A stretch of DNA of 64,000 nt from Antilocapra americana (Eukaryota; Chordata; Mammalia; Artiodactyla; Antilocapridae), in assembly GCA_007570785.1 (NCBI GenBank), contig ML664199.1, forward strand, positions 18,371,050 through 18,435,049, in the 5' to 3' direction. How positions within the stretch are numbered: position 1 is the first letter of the stretch; each line of letters starts with the position of its first letter. Shown piece after piece: positions 45,356 to 55,559 of the stretch. The position numbers and the translations under genes were made by a program. Below the pieces are notes generated by a model. That model made no database searches and was not told where the DNA came from. It worked only from the letters and a program-made list of their open reading frames with translations.

Positions 45356-45680
45356 AGCACTCTCATATACTGTTTTATAAAATTTTGATATTATCAATCT
45401 TTAAAAATTTTGCTCATCAGATGGTTAAAGATAGTGTCTCACTTAAAAAATTGTATTTTCCTTATTTCTAGTGACGTGATAGATCTTTTCATTTATTTTC
45501 CTGATGTTTAAATATGTATTCTGTGAATTTCCTATTAATGTGCTGTTTTGCCTTTTGTTTTTAGTTTGTAGGAGCTCTCATTAATCTTGTCTTTGCTTTA
45601 TATGTTGCAAAGTTGCCAGTCTGTCACTTGTCTGTTAACCCTGTTTAGAAATTTTGTATTTTTATTTTAGACAAACTAAA
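45356..45680 (-). mobile_element. Old L1M, third segment
   Basis: tgtgaatttcctattaatgt, gtttgtaggagctctcatta and gcaaagttgccagtctgtca continue the L1M of 40960 and 43026 in antisense. Together they leave about 0.6 kb of L1M spread over 4.7 kb. Confidence 0.7.
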
Positions 45681-46639
45681 TATCTTTTACTCTAACTTCT
45701 GGGTTGTTGTATACTGTTTTAGATGCCTCCACTATAGGTTAAAGGTATGTCCTTTTTAAATAATACATTTGACTAAATTTCTACCCGAATTTGACATAAG
45801 GAAAATAATGGTTTCTGTCAAAAAACTTTAATGCTTTTCACTTTGATTGTCAGGAAATAACTAAATCTATAGTTCAAGTATGGTAACTATCCTATTTCCT
45901 AGGCTATGTAATTGTTATTGCAAGATATCAGTTATAAAATGGTAGCTGTAAACCTGAAAACAGACACTGAGTATAGCTAAGTAAATATGAAAACTTAGCC
46001 CCTGACTCAAAATACAAGGCAGAAAAACAGGAGACCTCAAGTATGAGTAACGAAGCTCTCAATAACTGAGTTTTTGGGACAAATTTGATCAGCAGTCCTG
46101 GGGGGTTGCTGGGGGGCCAAGGCCTGGGAATGGAATTAGAGACACACAATCTGGGGGAAACTATAGCCACAGGTTCTGATCCTGTGAATTTGCAACTTCT
46201 ATAGATTCACAACATTTTACTTGCAGTTCTGAAATACCAAAAGCTGTAAAGGCCTAGACTTTAAAAAGTTTTGTTCTCAAAATCTTACCTAAATGGTTGT
46301 ATATAACTATTTAAAGTCTTTATCTGACTTAGTTTGAAAATTCACACTATTTTTTTCTTAAATAACAATGTAGTTGATTTTAAGCTGTTTAGTATTATGT
46401 AGTACCTGGTGCATGTACCTCCTTACCTTTATAAAATTAAAATAATTCTGAATTCTAAAACTTATCTGGCCTTAAGCGTTTCTGTTAACGGACTATGGAC
46501 TTGTAATAATTATCTTACCTGAAGGCCCGGATGGAATTAGCTTCCTTCTTGCCTCTTTATGGTTTCTGGTTTCATTTTCTAACATTATATTTAATAATCC
46601 TGTTGCATATGTGTTTTTAGTATAAGCTCTCAATCTTTG
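45681..46639. other. No recognised feature
   Basis: About 0.95 kb of single-copy AT-rich sequence. The minus ORF at 45928-46170 has no family resemblance. Confidence 0.5.
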
Positions 46640-47140
46640 TGGCAATAAGAATGTGGCAATAAGAGGACCTGCAGTAGTTTTTGTCCTTGTGTAGTCTCCT
46701 GTATTAACTCAGAGCTACTCTCTGTGTGCATACAGAAAATGGGCAACAGTACTGGTGTGTGACTTCTGGTGTGTGAGGCCAGGCCATAAAAGACATTTTA
46801 GCTTCTTCGATGGTCTTTTGGATTTTTGGTCTGAGGGAAACCAGCTGCTGAGGCATGAAGGTTCACAAGGAGCTACAAGAAGTAGCCTAAGTGGAGAGGG
46901 ATACACTTGCCAGCCATGAAAGTGAATTCTCCAGGCTCAAACAAGATTTTAGATGACTACAACCCCAGCGGACACCGCAACTGCAATCTCATGAGAGATT
47001 CTGAGTCACAACTCTTCAGTCAAGCTTCTCCTATATACATGCACCACAGAAACTATGAGAATAAGAAATGACTATTTTCTTTTAGCTACTAAGCTTTTGG
47101 GTGACTTGAAGAGCAAAAATAGCTAACTGATGTAATGAAT
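46640..47140 (+). repeat. Ancient LTR (MLT1-like)
   Basis: gcaatctcatgagagattct, gattttagatgactacaacc, cagaaactatgagaataaga and gctactaagcttttgggtga are sense words of the same kind of LTR that lies reversed at 7524-8015. The left edge is uncertain. Confidence 0.65.
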
Positions 47141-47397
47141 GACGACGAATGAATAATTAGTTCTAGAAAACTCTTTGAAGACTGTTTTCTGCAGGGCCCC
47201 AAACCAATGAATGAATAGATTTTATGTGGCAATTAATCCCTGCATTGCATTTCCTGCATAATTTGCATATTGAAAAAATCTTGGATTTTATTCTTTATCA
47301 TATATATTATATTAAAATTTTTTCCTCTCACCCCTCTGATAGAACTCCTGATATATTTTCATGAAACTCCTATTCTGATTCTGACCCAGAGATAGTT

Positions 47398-47935
47398 TTG
47401 CAGCAATAATCTGTTGCTGGGTAACAAACCATCCCAAAAATCAATGTTTTAAACAAAGACAGTTTCTGTTTTTCATGATTTTGTGGCTTGGCTGGACAGT
47501 TCTTCTGCTGGTCTTGCATAGACTCCTTCATGGAGCTGCATTAATCTGGTGGATCTGCTGGAGGTGGAGTCTTGAGGATCTCACCTCATGTTTTGGACCT
47601 TGGCAGGAAGGATTGGAAACCTGGGGCTTCTCTCTCCACATGGTCTCTCATCAGTATTTGGACCCAAGTTATTTTTTGATTTTGGTTGAGCCCTAAGAGG
47701 GCACAGATGGAAGCTACAAAAAATCTTTAGATCTAAGCTCTGAAACTTAAACAGTATTACTTCTGTTACTTTCTAAAGGTCAAAGCAAGTCACCAGGCCA
47801 GCCTGAATTCAACTGGGTGAAGACAGAGCCCCCCACCTCTTATTGGGAAAGCAATAATGTAACATTGCAAACGGGGCATAGGCAAGAGGGAGAAGTGAGT
47901 CCTTGGGGGCATTTTTATAATGACATGCCATATGT
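47398..47935 (-). repeat. Ancient LTR-like repeat
   Basis: It begins tctgttgctgggtaacaaac and has cagttcttctgctggtcttg, ctctccacatggtctctcat and ggtcaaagcaagtcaccagg. This is a repeat word common in mammals in antisense; I take it for a MaLR or ERVL-type LTR but am not sure of the family. The 73-codon plus ORF inside is chance. Confidence 0.6.
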
Positions 47936-47946
47936 ATGCCTCATTA

Positions 47947-48222
47947 CTACTAGTACTACTACTAAGTTGCTTCAGTGTCCGACTCTGTGAGACCCCATAG
48001 ATGGCAGCCCACCAGGCTCCCCTGTCCCCTGGATTCTCCAGGCAAGAACACTGGAGTGGGTTGCCATTTCCTTCTCCAATGCATGAAAGTGAAAAGTGAA
48101 AGTGAAGTCGCTCAGTCGCGTCTGACTCTTAGCGACCCCATGGACTGCAGCCTACCAGGCTCCTCTGTCCATGGGATTTTTCAAGCAAGAGTACTGGAGT
48201 GGGCTGCCATCGCCTTCTCCGA
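47947..48222 (-). mobile_element. Bov-A2 SINE (dimer of Bov-A units)
   Basis: Two Bov-A units follow in tandem, joined by the gaaagtgaaaagtgaaagtg linker (about 48085-48105). Neither has a tRNA head, which defines Bov-A2. TATGCCTCATTA (47935-47946) and TATGCTTCATTA (48223-48234) form the duplication. This is a pecoran-specific SINE and the best lineage marker in the window. Confidence 0.95.
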
Positions 48223-48234
48223 TATGCTTCATTA

Positions 48235-48864
48235 GGAGAAAGTATAAAAATTAATTTACAAATTTCTAACAACCTGCATTCTTTAACCATAGAACTAGAA
48301 GATCTATATTGATTTCATTAATCATAGATATATTGAGAATCTACTACTTGACCCTAGGAATCAAAATATATAATTCCTTACCTGAAGCATGAAATATATA
48401 TTTTTTGTCTCTCCAAATACAGTCTTTTAGAATCAGGAAATGAGTGTTCTACATAAATAAACAAAGCAACAGATATTTTTGAATGCCTTCTGTGCTTAGA
48501 ATTGTGCTATTTATCCCTGAGATACTTTGCTGGGAAATAAGTAAGTTATGGACGCTCTGTGCAGATGTTTCTATGGATCCCACACTCTCGGCCATAACAC
48601 CTGCCCTCAGGGTGTTTGGTAGGGCTTCTGAGTCCTGTTTGGCTCCACCTGCCTTTGCTATTACACACTTTACCATATGGCAAAGATGCCAGGAGTGAAC
48701 TCTTGTCTTAAAACAATTGGAGTAGGTGTCAGAAGGAGGTTATGGAATTGTCTGTCTTTACTTTATGTGCTGAACAAAGTACTGTGTCTGAGATTTCAGA
48801 GAACTGAATAAGACATAGAGTGGAAAGGAAAATACAAATCATATGGCCACCCCTCTCATTTGAA
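48235..48864. other. No recognised feature
   Basis: About 630 bp of single-copy DNA. Opposed ORFs at 48449-48676 (minus) and 48483-48698 (plus) read the same DNA on both strands and have no known similarity. Confidence 0.5.
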
Positions 48865-48935
48865 AGATAAGAAAATTGAGACTCAGTAGTGTTGTGATGT
48901 GTTCACACTAAAATATCTATTTAGCAACAGACCTG
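48865..48935 (-). repeat. MIR fragment
   Basis: gataagaaaattgagactca is the antisense MIR core. Short and diverged. Confidence 0.45.
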
Positions 48936-48939
48936 AACC

Positions 48940-49215
48940 TTCCTCTCTTCTCCCTCCTTATCCCACCACTCTAGGTTATTTCAGAGCACCTGTTTGAGTT
49001 CCCTGAGTCATACAGCAAATTCCCATTGGCTATCTCTTTTACATATGGTAATGTAAGTTTCCATGTTACTCTCTCCATATATCTCACCCTCTCTTTCCTC
49101 TTCCCGCCCCTCTGTGCCCATAAGTTTGTACTCTATGTTTGTGTCTCCATTGCTGACTTGCAGAAAATTTCATCAGTATCATCTAAGAACCTACAATCTA
49201 GGAATTTTGACATGC
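48940..49215 (-). mobile_element. L1 3' UTR fragment of intermediate age
   Basis: taggttatttcagagcacct, gttccctgagtcatacagca, attggctatctcttttacat and ttgcagaaaatttcatcagt are the antisense 3' UTR of the same kind of L1 as at 41057-43025. Confidence 0.8.
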
Positions 49216-49274
49216 TGTCTGATTTTTTTTCCATTGGTGCCTGCCATCTTGAGACTGTATATCCTGAATGAGGA

Positions 49275-49495
49275 AAAATTATAATATCTAAAATTTATTG
49301 AGAATTAACCTAGTGTGAATCAAGCAGTATTCTAAACTTGGAGTTTCCAAGTCCGTAACAACAGCTGAAGGAGTGAGTACTGTTAGTACTCTTGTTTAGA
49401 GAGGCGGAGAGCTCGATAACTTTCCCAAATTCCCAAGACTAAAAATTTCAGAGGCCAGTTCTCAACCAGGTATTCTTACTCTACTGACTATGGTC
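49275..49495 (-). repeat. MIR-type SINE
   Basis: tattgagaattaacctagtg, tgtttagagaggcggagagc and ggccagttctcaaccaggta are a diverged antisense MIR. Confidence 0.6.
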
Positions 49496-49497
49496 TT

Positions 49498-49971
49498 CAG
49501 TTGAGTTCAGTCACTCAGTTGTGTCCAGCTCTTTGAGACCCCATAAACTGCAGCACGCCAGGCTTCCCTGTCTATCACCAACTCCTAGAGCTTACACAAA
49601 CTCATGTCCATAGAGTTGGTGATGCCATCTAACCATCTCATCCTCTGTTGTACCCTTCTCCTCCTGCCTTCAATCTTTCCCAGCATCAGGAGTCACTTCT
49701 TCACATCAGGTGGCCAAAGTATTGGAGGTTCAGTTTCAGCACCAGTCCTTCCAATGAATATTCAGGACTGATTTCCTTTAGAATTGACTGTTTGATTTCC
49801 TTGCAGTCCAAGGGACTCTCAAGAATCTTCTCCAACACCACAATTCAAAAGCATCAATTCTTTGGTGCTCAGCTTTCTTTATAGTCCAACTCTTACATCC
49901 ATACATGACCACTGGAAAAACCATAGCCTTGACTAGACAGACCTTTGTTGGCAAAGTAATGTCACTGCTTT
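49498..49971 (-). mobile_element. BovB 3' fragment
   Basis: From gagttcagtcactcagttgt to ggcaaagtaatgtcactgct: the last 470 bp of BovB in reverse. It stops at the same region as several other copies, near the HIKKQRHYFANKG-coding part. Confidence 0.93.
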
Positions 49972-50575
49972 TATTTATTTATTTTTTTGATCAGGAAATT
50001 TCATTTTCTTTTTGGTTCCAATTTTTAAAAGTTTGTTCTGTTTCATTGAGGACATTTTCAAACACACATGAAAGTAGAATAGGATGAGCCTCCCTGGTAC
50101 CCATCAGTCTACAGATAATCCACTTACTAGTCTCTAAATGACATAAAGACATAGTATCATCACATTAAAAATAATTCACTGGTTTCTTTAAATTTTTTAA
50201 ATTGTGATAAAATACTCATAACAAAAATCACAAGAAACAAACAAAAAAAAACTCCTAACCGTTTTTGTGTAGTGTAGTAGTGTTCGTATATTCATACTGT
50301 TGTATAACCTGTCTTCAGAACTTTTCATCTTACAAACTTAAAACTCTGTATATTAAATAACTTTACTTCCTTCTCCCCACACTTGGCAACCACCATTTTG
50401 CTTTCTGTTTCTGTGAGTTTGACTATGCCAGATACTGCAAATAAGTAGAATCATACGGAGCTTGTCATTTTGTGACTGGCGTATTTCACTTAGCATAGTG
50501 TTCCTTCAGGTTCATCCATGTGGTAGCATGTGCATTGGCTCTTTTTCAAACCTACTTTTTCTTGAAAGTTTCTGT
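49972..50575 (-). mobile_element. Old L1M 3' end
   Basis: From about 50170 the antisense words are clear: caaccaccattttgctttct, gagtttgactatgccagata, tcacttagcatagtgttcct, ggttcatccatgtggtagca. The first 200 bp are less certain. Confidence 0.72.
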
Positions 50576-50802
50576 ATTTCCTTTTAAAATTTGAAAAGTT
50601 TCTTCCAAAATGGCACATTAGCAATTTCTATTTCAAGTAAAAACTGTAAAAAAGAAGAGTAATACCAAATAGATATTCCAGCTACCACTTTTTTAGACAT
50701 TTTTTGTGCCATGGTCTCCTTACATGATTGATTATGTGTGATATGATTTCACTTCATAATTTGGGGTACAAAATACACTTTCAAAGCATATGTGAGTTTT
50801 GA

Positions 50803-50930
50803 GGGACTTCCTGGTGGGCCGTTAGTTAAGAATCCACACTTCCATTGGAGAGGGCACAGGTTCACTTCCTGGTCTGAGAACTTAAGTTCTGTATGCTGTG
50901 CAGTGTGGTGAAAACATAAATAAGAACAAA
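50803..50930 (+). mobile_element. CHR-type SINE, short
   Basis: gggacttcctggtgggccgt, taagaatccacacttccatt and ggtctgagaacttaagttct mark the head and middle. It is shortened towards the tail. Confidence 0.88.
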
Positions 50931-51224
50931 TTTAAGCGTCTTAAAAGATGTGATTTTGAATCTGTTAATATAAATGCCTATATTCGAATGCTTTTTTAGT
51001 TTCATTGCCTGGTGAAAAGGAGACTAAAATTTTGCCATTTAGTATACTCATTGTTTAGATTAGATGTTAATTTTGCCACAAAGGGGAAAAAAAGCTTTTA
51101 TTTATTTATTTTTGTTTTTTCCCTATCCTTAGAAAACACAGAACATGAAACTTTATTCATAAAGATTTATTTTCTGACTTTTAAATGAGATGTGGCATAG
51201 CGTAATGTTGGAGGAAGAGGAAGA
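50931..51224. other. No recognised feature
   Basis: About 290 bp of AT-rich single-copy DNA with T- and A-runs. Confidence 0.45.
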
Positions 51225-51395
51225 AGCTGGGCTGTGGCTTCATGCTAGAATACCAGCTCTTTCCTATTACTAGCTGTGTGATCCTTTGGAATCCATTTTC
51301 ACCTATAAAATGACAGTAACCTTGCCTGTTTATTGTAAGGATGAAATGATATGTAAGTCACTGGTGTGTAGTTATCATACAGTGGTAGTTAAACT
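51225..51395 (+). repeat. MIR SINE
   Basis: ctagctgtgtgatcctttgg, acctataaaatgacagtaac and tattgtaaggatgaaatgat give the sense MIR order. Confidence 0.82.
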
Positions 51396-51512
51396 TTTAG
51401 TGTTCCTGAAAACTAATGATGGGAACATCTTTTAACTAAAAATAGACAGTAAAACTATAATTTTGTTGTACTGGTACCTTTATAAGATATGTTCTTGTAC
51501 TCGATTTGTATT

Positions 51513-51706
51513 TGTGCTGTGCTTAGTCACTCAGCCTCGTCTGACTCTTTGCAACTCCACAGACTACAGCCCACCAGGCTCCCCTGTCCATGCAATTTCC
51601 ATGGCGAGAATACCGGAGTGGGTCGCCACCTCCCTCCTCCGGGGAATCCTCCCCACCCAGGGACCGAACCCATATCCTACATTGGCAGGCAGAATCTCTA
51701 CTACCA
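51513..51706 (-). mobile_element. Bov-tA SINE
   Basis: gctgtgcttagtcactcagc at the left, ccaccaggctcccctgtcca in the body and gggaccgaaccc (the B box on the minus strand) near the head. The head itself is damaged. Confidence 0.92.
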
Positions 51707-51793
51707 ACAGATGACATTTAATTCTTAATCTCCTTTGAGAAAGACATTTTTATTAAGTAGATTTTTCAAAATACTTTTAAACTGTCATTTATT

Positions 51794-52410
51794 TATTTAT
51801 TTATTTTTTCCACCTGGCTCATTTATTAGCATTAAACACAGACCCTCTTCTTCCCCCATTCCAGGAAACCACGTCCACAAAGTCCCAGGCCCCAGAAGCA
51901 AGCACCATTTGCCCCATTTCTGAAACAAGCTCTCAGGCCTTTGCGGTAGCCTGAGCTGCTCCCAGGGTTGTCAGCTGCGGAATCTTCTGGCTCATCATCT
52001 CCATGACAGCCTGTTTCATGGTGTGCTTCTCCTGCAGAGCTGGTTGGATTTTTTCCATTTGCTTGGTAAGGAAGTCTATCTTCCTCTTGAAGAAGTCTTT
52101 GGCATCCTCAGCTGTCTTCTCTACATAGTAGCCAGTTCCCACATCGATAAGCACATGTTCCACATCATGTAGCTTCCCAGGGACATACATAGAACTCGTC
52201 AGTGGGACAAGTGATTCTTTCCCCTCGTTGTTTTTCTTCAGCACGTTCAGACAGTCCTTGGCTTCCACATACTTGGTCTGAACCACCTTGAGCTGGGCAA
52301 TGGACGTGGACAAGAACTCCACTTCCTGGTCCAGTTGGTTCTTGAGCATTTCTAGCTGCAGCAGGTTCAGCTTGGTGATGTTGACCGACTGCGCCATCTT
52401 GGGAAGGAGC
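51794..52410 (-). mobile_element. Processed retrocopy of PFDN5 mRNA
   Basis: A perfect 16-bp duplication TAAACTGTCATTTATT (51778-51793 and 52411-52426) encloses an intronless mRNA copy. It comprises a 13-nt 5' leader, the full ORF, a 3' UTR of about 120 bp with AATAAA (TTTATT on the plus strand at 51822-51827), and an interrupted A-tail (plus 51794-51809). The duplication and tail are the signature of LINE-driven target-primed reverse transcription of a full-length mRNA. The perfect duplication suggests a fairly recent event. Confidence 0.97.
51933..52397 (-). CDS. Prefoldin subunit 5 retrocopy, intact 154-codon ORF
   Basis: The parent protein, prefoldin subunit 5 (PFDN5), is an alpha-type subunit of the hexameric cytosolic prefoldin complex that hands unfolded actin and tubulin to the CCT chaperonin. 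It is also known as MM-1, a MYC-binding protein. This ORF has the family's full 154 residues and layout: N-terminal coiled-coil helix (about 10-55), the beta-hairpin core ([14 protein letters not shown] at 63-76, [13 protein letters not shown] at 82-94) and the C-terminal coiled coil (about 95-140). There is no stop or frameshift. Compared with human PFDN5 as I remember it there are some seven changes, among them K9, L13, K54, S62, T126, P140 and T144; P140 falls in the C-terminal helix. The gene symbol is left empty because this is a copy, not the PFDN5 locus. No promoter is evident, so it may be an unexpressed pseudogene despite the open frame. Confidence 0.93.
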   Translation of the reverse strand: MAQSVNITKLNLLQLEMLKNQLDQEVEFLSTSIAQLKVVQTKYVEAKDCLNVLKKNNEGKESLVPLTSSMYVPGKLHDVEHVLIDVGTGYYVEKTAEDAKDFFKRKIDFLTKQMEKIQPALQEKHTMKQAVMEMMSQKIPQLTTLGAAQATAKA

Positions 52411-52426
52411 TAAACTGTCATTTATT

Positions 52427-52588
52427 ATAGAATTCCATTAACCAAGATTTCTAAAAGGTAGCTCATAATGCAAAATCCAAATGTAAACAGTTTAAATAGG
52501 GTATATGTGAGAAGAGCCTGGAAAATAGTATAAAATAGGATGAAGTGCTGGATTCTTTACCCAAATACAAAGTGGAAAAAAAAGTTAT
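52427..52588. other. Single-copy spacer
   Basis: About 160 bp between the retrocopy and an inverted repeat. Nothing recognised. Confidence 0.45.
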
Positions 52589-52740
52589 ACAAATTAGCAG
52601 AGCAGAGCAGCAGTGTGCAGTATTCATAGAAGGAGCCCAATCATCCTCACATTACTAACCTTTTCAGTCTTCCCTCTCCCTATTCTCTGCCCACTCCTTC
52701 TATGAATACTGCATACTGCTGCTCAGCTCTGCTAATTTGT
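52589..52740. repeat. Inverted repeat with 47-bp arms
   Basis: Arms at 52589-52635 and 52694-52740 are reverse complements with only two mismatches, around a 58-bp spacer of unrelated, pyrimidine-rich sequence. The left arm contains gcagagcagagcagcagtgt. The right arm ends exactly where a BovB fragment begins. I know no transposon with these arms; the ends show no target-site duplication that I could find. Confidence 0.9.
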
Positions 52741-54066
52741 CACTGCTTTTAAATATGCTGTCTAGGTTGGTCATAGCTTTTCTTCCAAGGAGCAAGTGTC
52801 TTTTGATTTCATGGCTGCAATCACCATCTGCAGTGATTTTGGAGCCCAAAAAAATAAAGCCTGTCACTGTTTCCATTGTTTCCCCATCTATTTGCCATGA
52901 AGTGATGTGGCTGGATGCTGTGATCTTAGTTTTCTGAATGTTGAGTTTTAAGCCAACTTTTTCACTCTCCTCTTTCACTCTCATCAAGAGGCTCTTAAGT
53001 TCTTCTTCGCTTTCTGCCATAAGGGTGGTGTCATCTGCTTACCTGAGGTTATTAATATTTCTTCCAGCAATCTTGATTCCAGCTTGTGCTGCTTCCAGCC
53101 TGGCATTTCTCATGATGTACTCTGCATGTAAGTTAAATAAGCAGGGTAACAATATACAGACTTGACGTACTCCTTTTCCTATTTGGAACCAGTCTGTTGT
53201 TCCATGTCCAGTTATAACTGTTGCTTCTTGACCTGCATACAGATTTCTCAAGAAGTAGGTCAGATGATCTGGTATTCCCATCTCTTTCAGAATTTTCCAC
53301 AGTTTGTTGTGATCTACACAGTCAAAGGCTTTGGCATAGTTAATGAAGCAAAGGTAGATGTTTTCCTGGAACTCTTGCTTTTTCGATGATTCAACAGATG
53401 TTGGCAATTTAATCTCTGGTTCCTCTGTCTTTTATAAATCCAGCTTGAACATCTGGAAGTTCATGGTTCATGTACTGTTGAAGCCTGGCTTGGAGAATTT
53501 TTAGCATTACTTTGCTAGTGTGTGAGATGAGTGCAGTTGTGTTTGAGCATTCTTTGGCATTGCCTTTCTTTGGTATTGGAATGAAAACTTTTCCAGTCCT
53601 TTGGCCACTACTGAGTTTTCCAAATTTGCTGGCATACTGAGTGCAGCACTTTTACAGAATCATCTTTTAAGTTTTAAAATAGCTCAACTGGAATTCCATC
53701 ACCTCCACTAGCTTTCTTCATAGTGATGCTTCCTAAAGACCCCTCTACTTCGCATTCCAGGATGTCTGGCTCTAGGAGAGTGATCACACCATTGTGGTTA
53801 TCTGGGTCATGAAGATCTTTTTTATATAGTTCTTCAGTGTATTCTTGCCACCTCTTCTTAATAGCTTCTGCTTCTATTAGGTCCCTACCATTTCTGTCCT
53901 TTATTGTGCCCATCTTTGCATGAAATGTTCCCTTGGTATCTCTAATTTTCTTGAAGAGATCTCTAGTCTTTCCCATTCTATTGTTTTCCTCTGAACAATA
54001 GAATTCTTTGCATTTATCACTGAGGAAGGTTTTCTTATCTCTCCGTGCTATTCTTTGGAACTTCTG
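52741..54066 (-). mobile_element. BovB (RTE) LINE lacking its 3' end
   Basis: It begins at cactgcttttaaatatgctg, inside the coding region, and runs through the reverse transcriptase to the linker (ctgaggaaggttttcttatc near 54025). About 500 bp at the 3' end are missing, which is unusual because RTE copies normally keep the 3' end. The frames are broken into pieces of 106, 122 and 100 codons. Confidence 0.93.
53039..53407 (-). pseudogene. BovB reverse transcriptase fragment, 122 codons
   Basis: INYAKAFDCVDHNKLWKILK and GKGVRQVCILLPCLFNLHAEY are clear, and the piece ends at NINNLR just before the active-site block. The YADD is destroyed: a TAA sits where the tyrosine codon would be (53036-53038). 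The next piece starts MAESEEELKSLL at 53020. Confidence 0.88.
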
Positions 54067-54647
54067 TGATCTTCACCATTGTGCTAATCTTATTCTATAA
54101 ATGAGGGTGACAATGCTGAAAAAGCCAAAGGAGACTGGGAGCCTACTGAGGTTACGTGAAAAATCTTTAGGTCCCAGGTGAGGAACTATGTAGAGCATAT
54201 GTGCCTATTGGGGGGAGTACACAGAATCAGGCTTATGGTAGAAGACTAGTCTGATTTTAAATGAATTCCAGATTTCCATGTCTTGGTGAACCAAGTCAGT
54301 AGAGTACACATTATCATTAGAATTTTTCTTTTGCACTGAAGACCCTGCTGATAACATGAATAAGTTAAATCTAGACATTCCATGGCATGGGCAATAAATC
54401 TCTTTTTTTTCATACTCCACTTTAGAATTGATTAGATTTTTGGTTCATTCATTCATTCACTTATTGTTTTATTCAAGAAACTGAGCATCAGTTTTGTGCA
54501 AGAAGACATTGTATTGGGCACTCAACCACATTTGGAACCTGTCTCTACTTTTCTTTCAGCTCTCATTATGTCATCCTATTTTCATGGCTCATGATTCTTT
54601 TTTCACTTTTTGTTTTCTTGAGGTAACAACCAAAGTTTGAGATTCTT
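54067..54647. other. No clear feature
   Basis: About 580 bp. A (TCAT)n-like run near 54447-54462 followed by gagcatcagttttgtgcaag hints at an ancient repeat, but I cannot assign it. Confidence 0.45.
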
Positions 54648-54872
54648 TTAATTTATTTTTTATTTGGCTGCATCAGATCTTAGTTGTAGCACTTGGGATG
54701 TTTGTTGCGTCATGTGGGATCTTTTGTTGTGGCACACAGACTCTCTAGTTTGTGTCACTTGTGCTTAGTTGCTTTGTGGCATGTGGGATCTTAGTTCTCT
54801 GACCAGGGATTGAACTGGAGTCTACTGCATTGCGAGGCAGGTTCTTAACTACTGCACCAACAGGAAGGTCCC
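54648..54872 (-). mobile_element. CHR-type SINE
   Basis: tttatttggctgcatcagat, cttagttgctttgtggcatg, tgaccagggattgaactgga and aactactgcaccaacaggaa make a nearly complete reversed CHR. Confidence 0.92.
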
Positions 54873-55304
54873 TGCAATTCTTATTTAAGTTCATAGCACA
54901 AACAAAACTAGAAAGTCATGTGTCAAAAATGATTTTTGATTTGGTATCTTTTAAGAGATTCCAGAAAGAAGGAACACAAATCTGTCCTTGGTCAATTTGA
55001 ATGAAAAATTATTGTACCAGTTAGAGTATAGCTGCCTGATAAAACAATGATATTTAATGGCTAAAACATGATGATGTGTAATGTCTAAAGCATGAATACG
55101 TTTGCTTCTTGCTTGTATAAAATGCCAAATGGGTATTTCTAGTAAATAAGTGGTTCTCTTCTAAGTGTTAATACGTATGCCCATTTCCTCTCAAGGTGGT
55201 TGATGTGTCCACATCAAGTTGGTAGAAGGGGAAGAGCATGAGGGTGTCACACATGTGGTAGTTTTATGGGCTAGACATGGAAGAGAAACCTGTCATTCTA
55301 TGGC
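54873..55304. other. No recognised feature
   Basis: About 430 bp of single-copy DNA without a gene or repeat that I can support. Confidence 0.5.
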
Positions 55305-55313
55305 ATTCCTTTG

Positions 55314-55550
55314 TTGTTGTAATTCAGTCACTCAGTTGTGTCTGACTCTTTGTGATCCAATGGACTGCAGCACACCAGGCTTTCCTGTCCTTCACTATCT
55401 CCCAGATTTTGCCCACACTCATCTCCACTGAGTCAATGATGCCAGCCAAGCATCTCATCCTCTGTCACCCTGTTCTCCTCTTGCTGTTAATCTTTCCCAA
55501 TATCAAGGTCTTTTCCAATGAGCTGGCCCTTTGCATCAGGTGGCCAAAGT
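55314..55550 (-). mobile_element. BovB 3' fragment, short
   Basis: ATTCCTTTG at 55305-55313 and 55551-55559 flanks 237 bp of the reversed BovB 3' end. A strongly 5' truncated insertion. Confidence 0.95.
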
Positions 55551-55559
55551 ATTCCTTTG

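Noticed and set aside
47475..47696. 73-codon plus ORF rich in Trp and Leu
   Set aside because: It lies in an ancient LTR-like repeat and reads its antisense strand.
52589..52740. microRNA precursor
   Set aside because: The stem (47 bp) fits, but the 58-base loop and the lack of a related microRNA family that I recognise make this unsupported; kept only as an inverted repeat.
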